From positions 1 through 24,564 of the forward strand of contig MZNV01001607.1 in assembly GCA_002081555.1 (NCBI GenBank): a stretch of 24,564 nucleotides of DNA, given 5' to 3'. The position numbers and the translations under genes were made by a program. This document shows positions 11,401 to 20,047 of this stretch, in pieces (within the stretch, counting starts at the first letter, position 1; every line of letters starts with the position of its first letter). This stretch comes from Protostelium mycophagum (Eukaryota > Evosea > Variosea > Protosteliida > Protosteliaceae). The notes under the pieces are model-generated. The model saw only the letters and a list, made by a program, of their open reading frames with translations. It was not told where the DNA came from and searched no databases.

Positions 11401-14285
11401 AAAACAAATCCGGCCTGCTTTGCACTCTCTACAAGTGCAGATTCGTCAGGAGAACTGCCTGTAAACATCGTCTCTAATCTTATCAGCCAAGTCATAAATA
11501 TTCCTACTTTCCGTTCTATTTATAGAACGCCATGAAATTTCGTCGAAATCTCCCACCTCCTTCTCTCTCTGGATCAGGCTGCGGTATTACCGAATTGCAA
11601 ATGGATAATAAGAACATAAAATCCTCCACTTCTTTCATGTCTTCGTCACCGGATTTACTTTTCTTCCGTCCGCCTTTACCATCAGCTCCCAAATACTTCA
11701 AGATGTCTTTTCCTTCCGGTTTTGCCTCATCCATAGACCTGTCATAAACGTCAGTTTTGACACGTGTCAAAGTGACACTCACGATCTGAAGGCCATCTTG
11801 TCCTTCTTGTGTTTTTCTTGAGGAAAATCGTATAATTTCCCGTTGATGGAGCAGGTGATGAGCTTCATTGTGTTTACGGTGAGAGTACCCGTCTTATCTG
11901 CGAAGACATATCCGATCTATGTTTGGTTATTTGTTATTCGAATGATACAGGAATAGACTTCACCTGTCCGAGTTCTTCGATGATGGAGGATGTTCTTGCT
12001 GCAATCTCGATCAGTCAAGACATAAATAAAATGGATCTGAGGTGCATGCTATTTTGCAGCTTTGCCACAATATTCGAGACTCTGATGAACTATAGCATTT
12101 CGTGGTTTATGACACAAACAAAAGTACACTTGTACTCAATACTGTGAAGTTATAAAAAGTGGGAATCCGATGACTTTGTTGTAGAATTTCTAATGTATCA
12201 AAATGAAACAGATACTCACGCTTCGCCCTGGTGTCCGTTTCTTCGTCGTACATCTACAACTCTCAATTTCTATTTTTAGATTATGGAGCACAGTCACCTT
12301 GACATCTTGGGCGATGAACCAAGTCAGAGCGACTTTCACCATCTCCATGGATACGTATAGAGATATGGGAATTGTTACGTTGTAGAGGATCAGAAAAGTT
12401 GGGAGTAACATGAAGAAGGTAGCCCATGGGGATGCATCCATAGGTCCTAAATACCAAGCATCATCTGAATTCTGCGAAATATCAGCACCAGAAATTTCAC
12501 TGAGATTTAGACCACGAAGAAATTTCACAGAAAAGTACCAGAAACTTCGGAAGGCGAAAATTCCGAGAAAATTACCTGCCAGAGGGTCCCAGCCAGAGCC
12601 GAGATGACCATGATGATGAGCGTGTACACCAACAATAATATCAGAAAATGGTTGATGGAGTGCTCGAAGGCGCTCAACTTGAAAGCGGGACGTCTACAAC
12701 GGTCAAAACTCGAGTTTTCGAGTTCATCTACAACGACTCACTTTGCGTTCCTCATTGTCTTTGTGTCGTGACCTGTGTACACGACAATACCAACAGCCCA
12801 AGCAGTTGACTGCAAACTACAACCCTGTCTCTCGTCAATAATTGCTATGGTGGGAAATTTCCCGCCAAAATTTTTAATTCAAATTTACCCTCAGCAACAT
12901 CTGTTTCAGGGTCAAGGGGAGTTCACCAGATGAGTCCTCGTCATCATCCGTGTCCACGTCTGAAGCCTTCTGAAATTTATCCTGTGGCTTCTCGAACCTG
13001 ATTCTGCCTTCGAAGCTGTTCATCTTTTCGTTGGGCCTCTCGCACTCTATGATCACTGTCTCGTTGTAGATTGAAATTTCAAGTTGAAAGAGGTGTAAAC
13101 GGGATCTTGTGCATAAAATCCGCCAAACTCTTCATCAACGTGATGATGACGAGTCAATGATGTCTTTGATGAAAGTTTTAAAAGATTTCTGACCTCCTTG
13201 CTTCAGCCATTCTACGATCTTGTCCTCAGAGTTCAGACCCGCGGTCTGTTTCAGAGGTTCCCTTCTACGTAATCCAGCCTCTCTACAACGGTTTCAGTCG
13301 AATTTGTTGGAAATTCGCCGAAAACTCACCCGTCAAGATTAGACGCCTCTACAAAAGCTATCCCCTTCTCTTCGCTGTAATTCATCAGTATGACCGTCTA
13401 CAACGTTGTAGAGGGTGAATATAAAATACCAACCTTGAAGAAATCAAGACTACATCTGCTGGGATCTGTCTTCCTTCTTTGATCTTCACGATCTGGCCAG
13501 ATTGGATCTTGCTCCATTTCATCTTGTCAAATTTGCCAGATTTCATGTCGAGTACTTGACAGCTATAAGAATTCACTTGGTGATCTGCTCTGTGCCTTTT
13601 CTACGAATTTTCAGTCGAATCCACGGAAATTTCCTAGAAATCACGATGAAAATTGCCAGAAAACTCACCCAGTCTTCCCAGGCTTCTTTGATAGCGGTAA
13701 CGCCAAAAACAAAAGCTAGGGGTAAAACGGTTGTAATCGGATTCACTGGGGAAATGGCGGGAAACAACTGTACATAGTCAGAAATTTATCAGAAAACTTG
13801 TCACGAAATTCCCAGAAAACTCACGGCGATGATGGAGTTCACCAAAAAGTACAAGTTGGCGAGACGTCTGGAGATGTCATCATATGACGAATGACATTAG
13901 ACATACCTGAATTGTTCCCAGGTGTTTAAAAATGGGAATGTAAAGATGGTATATTTGGAGGTTTTCACTCCATTTCCATGTCTAAAGTTGTGCTTCTCGG
14001 GGTACCCGGCGTACACTTCCCTCAAACCTGCAGGACGTTATAGAGGCGCCGGAGAGAAACAGGTCATTATGTCTATCAGAGGTATCATTGTGTGAAAAGT
14101 CACAACAAAATGCCTCTGATCAGTACTTTTGGTGCTGATCTGATCTCCTCACCATTCTCATTTGTTTCGAATTCATCCTCCTTCTCTTCAGTTGCTTTTC
14201 TTTCATGTGCCTGTGAGGTGAAGATTCGTCTAAAAGTACGACCGGCTTTGCTGGCAGGTTTCACTTGTTCCTCAGATCCTATCAT
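8494..14285 (-). CDS. P4-ATPase phospholipid flippase
   Basis: The spliced protein has 1182 residues, normal for P4-ATPases, which move aminophospholipids from the outer to the cytosolic leaflet. There are 32 exons: 14153-14285, 13907-14027, 13825-13867, 13669-13767, 13430-13600, 13330-13397, 13194-13282, 13101-13129, 12889-13059, 12742-12824, 12576-12693, 12298-12471, 12220-12253, 11964-11998, 11783-11916, 11557-11738, 11352-11458, 11243-11306, 11067-11167, 10762-10887, 10567-10677, 10322-10428, 10080-10269, 9947-10019, 9809-9905, 9626-9767, 9399-9548, 9230-9340, 9057-9139, 8877-9009, 8743-8834, 8494-8671. Motifs: [11 protein letters not shown] and [11 protein letters not shown] before TM1; DGEA at 211-214 where most flippases have [16 protein letters not shown] (from 410) in TM4; phosphorylated Asp463 in [13 protein letters not shown] 627-630 (nucleotide binding); WVLTGDK; GDGAND 849-854; then C-terminal membrane spans and a short basic tail. 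No break is seen. A CDC50-type partner is expected but is not in the window. Confidence 0.97.
10429..10566 (-). repeat. ATGCAT/CATCAT low-complexity intron
   Basis: This 138-nt intron of the P4-ATPase gene is largely a degenerate array of CATCAT and ATGCAT words, readable on the plus strand between about 10440 and 10560. It is palindrome-rich microsatellite-like sequence and not coding, although short open frames cross it. Confidence 0.7.
10911..11030 (+). repeat. T-rich low-complexity tract in P4-ATPase intron
   Basis: About 120 bases of runs of T interrupted by single C or G, for example TTTTTTTCTGTTTTTTTC-like blocks. It lies inside the 179-nt intron 10888-11066 of the flippase gene, so on the coding strand it is A-rich. 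The hydrophobic open frames that cross it (F/L-rich) are artefacts of the T-richness. Confidence 0.8.
13398..13429 (-). other. 32-nt intron with 14-bp palindrome at acceptor
   Basis: This is the shortest intron in my models. On the coding strand it ends CTACAACGTTGTAG, a perfect 14-base palindrome whose last AG is the acceptor. Phase (Leu|Thr, before VILMNY) and the flanking P4-ATPase sequence support it. Confidence 0.8.
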
Positions 14286-14576
14286 GGTGATCAGATCTGA
14301 TAAAATGACACAGGTGATCAACAGTCATGACGGATCACCTTCTCTCTTCAACAAGGGCGTAGACTCTTTGTCTCCCATCTTCGGAGGGTGTTCCTGCTGC
14401 TTTCTGAGCAGAGATGGAAGGTCAAACTCGGCTCTCTCCACGAAATCTCCGGTTCGTCTACAAATGAGAAACACCAACATGTGCCACGGCTGACACCAAC
14501 GACTGTCTTTGGCACAGCAGACAACAAAGAGATCACTATTCTGACTACATTCTCATTTGGGCCAATGACCAAGATT
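14286..14576. promoter_or_regulatory. spacer between CHMP2 stop and flippase start
   Basis: These 291 bases contain the CHMP2 3' end and the P4-ATPase promoter and leader, since both genes run on the minus strand. A 78-codon minus-strand frame spans most of it but has no domain signature and overlaps the CHMP2 stop in another frame, so I do not call it a gene. Confidence 0.45.
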
Positions 14577-15530
14577 TTATGCATTGGGCATGGATGCCAG
14601 CAGCTTCTCGATGTCTATATCTTCCTTCGTGGCTTGTGCTGTGCCTGTCCTTCCAACACGTGCTTTTGACATCTGTTCGCTCACGTCCAAACCGATCGAG
14701 TCCAGCACCTGCCATCAATCAATCTCTTCTTGCTCAAAAAGCGACACAGAGATATCTTCTGGTATCTCCATCTTTAAAAGACCTCCTGTGAATGAGCTGC
14801 TGAAAGGCAAAAGCGTGATAAAAAATCATAAATACAACGAGTACAATACCTTTTGCATGGCCTCATCGACTTCGAGTTCGTCTTCGTCCTCATCCAATAT
14901 ATCATCCATCATCTCTTGTTTTGTTTCGGCGAGATCGTTCTGTCTAGCATATTCCATCATCGTCTGAGACATCTTCTCTGCGGGCATGGCATTGTTCATT
15001 GCAGTCATCGCCTTGAACAAATAAATTATTGAAACACACGATTTCAAAAGGACTACCTTTGTGGCAGTGCCCATGCTCTGTGCGACTGTTGTTGTAGCTG
15101 CCATCGTCTATAAAAGTGAGTGGTGCTGTACGTGAATGGCCGACATCTGATTGGCAAGAAAAATTGAGATAATTGACTCACCGTTGTTCTGGTGCTGACC
15201 GCTGATAATCTGGACTTCATCAACATCAATTTCTCCTTCTGTTGTCTGACGCGTATCAATTCCTTCGCCATTACTTTTGCCGAAGCATTCTGATTTGCTT
15301 TTGCCAATTTCTTGATCTCTGCGACAATCTAAAAAAATGAGACCAGCATCAACTCATACTGACCACCTTTGTTTCTTCTCTATTTAATACAAGTAGTTCT
15401 CTGTCGAGATCGCGCTGATTGGATTTGATGCCTTTATTGGCCTCACGGGCGATCTCTTCTCAGGTTACTTTTTTTTCATGATGAATTCTTGAGTACCTTT
15501 TGTTGTCTTTGGTTGTGCGAATAGAGGCAT
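14577..15530 (-). CDS. CHMP2: ESCRT-III subunit CHMP2/Vps2
   Basis: The spliced protein has 205 residues. Exons: 15497-15530, 15367-15458, 15182-15328, 15057-15107, 14850-15011, 14577-14708. It begins MPLFAQPKTTKEEIARE, the typical CHMP2 start, followed by the basic helix RDLDRELLVLNREETK and LAKANQNASAKVMAKELIRV, which forms the membrane-binding and polymerising hairpin. A middle region (QSMGTATK, AMTAMNNAMPAEKMSQTMME) follows. The acidic helix KQEMMDDILDEDEDELEVDE and the C-terminal DIEKLLASMPNA correspond to the autoinhibitory part and the MIM1 helix that binds the Vps4 MIT domain. The MIM1 is unusual in lacking the RLxxLR core seen in animal CHMP2A. ESCRT-III filaments remodel membranes in multivesicular body formation, cytokinesis and repair. 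Whether it is closer to CHMP2A or CHMP2B cannot be decided by eye. The gene lies 242 bp from the divergent VWA gene. Confidence 0.96.
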
Positions 15531-15772
15531 ATTCGTTCAGATGATCTCGTTCTCTTGATTATGTTGCTGGTGTGGCGTCGATCCCTTTCTCTGAACTTTG
15601 TCGCATTCGCAAAATCAAGTCGCAGATGCCACATTTTTCTCAAATTTGCAAAAAACAAAACAAAAATTGCAATAAGCTCTTTCTTATAACATTGAAAATT
15701 ACAACCCAATTCATTGAACAGTATCGGTTTGTTCCTCAAAGTCCAGTTATGAGATGAGGGATTGGCTTCACG
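15531..15772. promoter_or_regulatory. divergent promoter between CHMP2 and VWA genes
   Basis: These 242 bases separate the two divergent start codons. The centre is A-rich (AAAAAACAAAACAAAAATTG near 15650). No specific factor site is recognised. Confidence 0.45.
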
Positions 15773-18700
15773 ATGTGGACATTTGGACATGCTGTGGAGG
15801 TCAAGTACCCTGAAGCACGTGTCCACCCGAAAACGAAAAAAACGGTTTGTGTTGCGGAAAAAACAAATCGAATCCGAATCTCAAGCACGACACCACACCG
15901 CACAATCACAGACGCTCTATTCACATCTATGAGCCGACAGTATCCGCGGACCGAAAGGTCTAAGGATCACACTCTCTTGGAATTGAAATCAATCATAGAG
16001 AAGGATGATTTCCCATGCCACAGTGTGGGAGAACTGTATGGAATGCTTCAGGTGCACTCTAAAGGTAATCAAATCGGCCTCTGCTGTTTATCACGTCGTT
16101 ATCATATGACTCTGCATATTTATGAGAAGCATGATTACGAAAGTTGATAATGTAAAGACATGATTCACTGCCGCAAACAGTACCCAATTTTCTGCCAACT
16201 TCCTCTCAGCGGCAAAGCCGACACCATTGGGCCTAGTAAGGAGGACCTTAGAAAAATGTGTGGACCTACTATGCAAAACAACTTTGCATTTGATTTCGTG
16301 GTTCCTTCAACAGATTCAGAAAGAGCATCATTTTTCAATCGAATCTAATGGTCCTTTGGACGCCTCAATCGCTCATGCATTCCCCCACGCCCATTTCGAA
16401 ATTTCTTTAGAAACTCTCTGCGTATAATTGTGGCCACAATGTCCGAGATATAACAAAAAATAAAATCTGGAAGAATGTGAATAAAATCAGGCACGAGAGG
16501 ACCAGACCCTGTCCCCACCGATTTTATCGTCGTTGTAGACGTGTCATCTTCTATGAAAGACCAGAACAAGTTGGCACACGTACAGGCAGCTCTGGAATAT
16601 ATGGTTAGGTACGTCTACATCGTTGTAGATATTCAAATCATACAAAAAACTCTCACATTCCGAAAAACGAAATTCACCAATAAAAAAATAAAAATTATAT
16701 AAATCGTATATTCATAAAGACCAGGAGGCTGACGCGTGAATCCTCTCCGCGGGGAGCCTACCACAGATTTTGTCTTGTGAGGTTCAGCGACCACGCTGAA
16801 ACAGTCACGAAAGGATTTGTAGATATGACCCAAGACAACGAGAGTACACTTCTTTCCGCAATCCAAGAGTTAGCACCAGGAGGTATTTAATTTCTAGATT
16901 TTTTTGGGATTCATTTGAATGTAAAAAAGTCGGGGGGAGATGTTGAACCCCTGTAGGGTCCACGAATATATCAGATGCACTTTATTTTGCTCTGGAGATG
17001 CTGTCTTCCAGCTATGAGCGAAACCAGTTCATCACGAGGGACGGGGATTCGACGCCTTCCCTGGCCACCATTTTTTTGCTCACGGATGGCCTCGCCAACA
17101 TGGGGATTCGCGGTAAAGAACTGCGCGCCACAATAGAGGCTCTTCCCATTCCCTCACAGGCCACCATCAACACTTTTGGATTCGGCGATGATCATGACTC
17201 ATCATTACTGCAAAGCATCGCGCTCACATCAGTGAATGGTGTTTACTATTACGTACCGAGATACGAATTGATAAGTTCGACTTTTGGGGAGGTGAGTGAA
17301 AAATGGCGGGGGGAGGGATTGAACCCGGGACGTAGGTGTTGAGTGGGGTGTTACACACGACTGCATATGACATCTCTGTACACGTAAAGGCTCTGGAAGG
17401 GTGCCGCATTGTAGATCTGTGCACTCCACTAAAGGCAAGCATTTAAAATTGCGCATTATTTCGAAATAAAATTATTATTTATATGAAAACTAAACGAAAT
17501 TTCCTGAAAAATGTCAGTCACTTGAACACAAAAAATGTAAAGAGTACACCATTCCACTCGGGTCAACACGGCAAGATGACATGAAGACCATTTTATTTAA
17601 ATTCTCTATGCGTAATATCGGAACTCCAGTGGAGCAACACGAGCTCATCACATTCCACGTGACTCTCACTAACCCCCAGACATTAGAGGTGTGAAATTTC
17701 TTCGAATTTTCTTCGATATTTCAATGTTTTTTCACGAGAAATTCTCGGATTTTTCTCCACAAAAAAACGATAAAAATAATTGAAAACTCACTGAAATTCT
17801 AGACCGAAAATTACGTAACTACGGCGGAAATATCAAGGCGTGACGGTCCTCTAAAGAGGACATTCAAACCGCAAGCATTAGACGAGCAGATCAACAGATG
17901 GAACTCTGCTGTTGCCATACAAAATGCCGCAAAAACGATTCAGACTTCACAAGGTGAGTTTACGAATTAAATTTGATGATTTATTGTGTTTTTATTTCAA
18001 AATATAGAGGCAAAGACATTTTGTGTTGAGGAAAAGCTGCAGCACAATATTATAATGTGTCACGTTTTGAATGATCTCCTTGTGTCATTACTTGGAAATG
18101 ACCGAGTTGTAGAGAGTGGAATAGAGTACAGTGCTGCTAAAAATAGTGCCTGTAACATTTTGACAGAAGCCCTCAAGAATCTGAGCCATTCGGAATCCGC
18201 GGACAGTAATTATTGCCGCATTTTAGAGATCGACATCAGAAAGTACGTGATCTGACGTCTTCACGTTAGTTAACGTGATCTGACATTATCCTCACGTTAG
18301 TTAACGTGACCTAGGTGCCGGGACGGCTTGATCAAGTCCGAATCTATTGAAGATATCGCATCGGCAATACATTGGTGTCATGCTTTTTCAACTATGTACA
18401 TGGTGAGATATCTCGATGAAGATCCATGTACTCGGTATAATTCTGAACAGGTGGAGAGGCCGGCAGGGACTCAAATACTTGGCGGCAATTCGCAAGGAAA
18501 AGTAGAAGGTAAACGCGCTGGCGAATTTCACATCAGATTTTGGCAGATCAATGCGACATTGTTGACATGCAAACGCTTTTATTCTAGTTACAAAGGCTGA
18601 TCAAGTGAACAAACCGAAGGGACCATCAAAATCGAATCTTTCGCGCCTTTTGCTCACCTGATGTATTTGACCCAGCTAACACTGAGCCAGCCGAACATTC

Positions 18701-18875
18701 ACAGCATAGGGAAACCTCACTCCACCGGCTACACACTGGCTACCTCACAGACTACCAGAAAGAAGAATCTCTTTATGCTGCAAAAGCCACGGCCAGGATT
18801 TTCAATCGGTATCTCGCCGCAGAAAGTGCACAAAAAATACCACCGAGGTCACCAAGGAGGAGGGACAGCGGGTGA
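15773..18875 (+). CDS. von Willebrand factor A domain protein
   Basis: My model encodes about 670 residues. Exons: 15773-16064, 16210-16350 (optional), 16491-16608, 16725-16882, 16957-17291, 17390-17434, 17545-17688, 17803-17953, 18008-18242, 18315-18508, 18676-18875. A VWA domain lies at residues about 155-330: strand DFIVVVDVSSSM carries the DxSxS metal site, GGSTNISDALYFAL supplies the MIDAS threonine, and IFLLTDGLANMG its aspartate, so metal-dependent ligand binding is plausible. YHRFCLVRFSDHAETV is the second strand. A C-terminal beta/helical part follows (YTIPLGSTRQDDMKTILFKF; ALDEQINRWNSAVAIQNAAK), like the companion region of cytosolic VWA proteins, including some ubiquitin ligases. 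The N-terminal 97 residues are unassigned and I see no RING or U-box. Exon 2 could be skipped without changing phase. The intron after 17434 has a GC donor (AAGGCAAGC). The last two exons are tentative. Confidence 0.74.
18243..18314 (+). repeat. intron made of tandem perfect hairpins
   Basis: This 72-nt intron of the VWA gene contains TCACGTTAGTTAACGTGA twice (about 18260-18277 and 18291-18308). Each copy is a perfect 8-bp inverted repeat with a GT loop. The word ACGTGATCTGAC also occurs twice (from 18245 and from 18272), so the intron body is a tandem duplication of roughly 28-31 nt. It sits between GTACGT and CCTAG splice sites. Confidence 0.85.
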
Positions 18876-19231
18876 TCTCCAGTTGTACAGCCGAAGAGAT
18901 ACGGAATTTTTGATGGATAGAGATGTGTCGGTTCCTCGAGATGTGGAGCATTTTCAGAGTGGTAAAATAAAATTGAATTTAATTTCGTGATATTTATGAT
19001 TCCTCTGCCATTTCTTTGCAAATGACCATTGACATCCCATGATACACCCAGTTGATGACGAAGAAGTACTGTTATTTTATAGAGTTCACTTTACAGGAAG
19101 AACGTGCCAAAGTTTTGATGTAGCGTGCCAGGTGATGATCTATAATCAGAGGAATGTATCACTTTCCGAGTAGCCTCTAGAAACAATCATGTACAGGTTT
19201 TGATCATGATGACGTTCTAATACATAAAAAT
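18876..19231. other. convergent 3' flank, no gene
   Basis: These 356 bases lie between the tentative VWA stop and the stop of the minus-strand cytidylyltransferase. The left part (to about 18925) still looks coding in another frame (KEEGQRVISSCTAEEIRNF, ending at a TGA), so the VWA gene may continue slightly further or its 3' end may be mis-modelled. From about 18960 the sequence is AT-rich and shows nothing recognisable. Confidence 0.45.
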
Positions 19232-19887
19232 TTATCCGTCTTTCTTGGCGATGTGGTCGAGGTGGCCTCCGTCTCTGATTCTGGTCATCAATTCAGTGGT
19301 AGAGATGCCCTCTGTGTACGGCAGCATCTTGAATATTCCCATATCCATGGGGACCTTGTAGTATTTCTCCAGCTTGGCTGTGTCAAAGTCGTTTCCATGT
19401 GCCACGATGTCAATGTTGCTGTATTGGCATCAGAAAATGACGTTGCCGGGAACGAATGAGCGGATGTCCGGACTCACTGTTTCAGAATGAACTCTTTCGT
19501 GACGATGAGAGGAACGTCATCATATAAAACTTCGTCCACGTATCTGCATCCTTGTGCGGAAGCCACTCTCTCATGCCCTAAAAGATGTTCACATCACCAA
19601 GTAATTCGATCATCTTTGCGCACCGTGAAGAATGGGAGCTCTCTTATAGCCTAGCACGTCTTCATCTCTGCAGATGCCAACCACAAGATAGTCTCCTAGA
19701 GATCTGGCTTGGCGACAGAAGTTTACGTGTCCTAATAGGATCAGAATGATCCAGCTGATCTCTGTTCACTATGACCCACCGTAATGCCACAGATCGCCGA
19801 CCATATCGACATAGACTCTCTAAAAGCAGATTAACGCGACACCACCACCTCTGTTTGACTTACAACTGGTTTCTTGTCCTCTACCAT
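19232..19887 (-). CDS. minimal phospho-alcohol cytidylyltransferase
   Basis: The spliced protein has only 152 residues. Exons: 19864-19887, 19780-19819, 19624-19731, 19478-19577, 19232-19418. It is a complete single nucleotidyltransferase fold: VYVDMVGDLWHYGHVNFCRQ holds the HxGH motif (20-23) that binds CTP phosphates, SLGDYLVVGICRDEDV follows, and EGISTTELMTRI (127-138) corresponds to the RTxGISTTxLLxRI signature of ethanolamine- and choline-phosphate cytidylyltransferases. These make CDP-ethanolamine or CDP-choline in the Kennedy pathway. The usual ethanolamine enzyme has two such domains and the choline enzyme a long amphipathic lipid-sensing helix; neither is present here. Substrate therefore cannot be assigned with confidence, and ethanolamine-phosphate is a guess. 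All introns are 44-59 nt. It is divergent from the phytoene synthase gene, 160 bp between start codons. Confidence 0.93.
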
Positions 19888-20047
19888 GATGCCGGTGTTG
19901 CGCTTTCTCAGTGCTGTTCCGGTCTTCCCCTGCCGGAAGATCCTCTCATTTTTTTTGATATTTTTGGGAATTCTGAAAAATGAAAAAAAACGGAGAAACT
20001 GGGAATCACCCGACTCGGGCCGACACCACAACAATCACATCATCAAT
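19888..20047. promoter_or_regulatory. divergent promoter, cytidylyltransferase / phytoene synthase
   Basis: These 160 bases separate the two start codons. An open frame in phase with phytoene synthase runs back through this stretch and over the first exon of the opposite gene. A phytoene synthase start there would overlap antisense coding sequence, so I prefer the ATG at 20048. Confidence 0.5.

Noticed and set aside
14348-14584. 78-codon minus-strand frame between CHMP2 and the flippase
   Set aside because: It overlaps the CHMP2 stop in a different frame and shows no domain or splice support.
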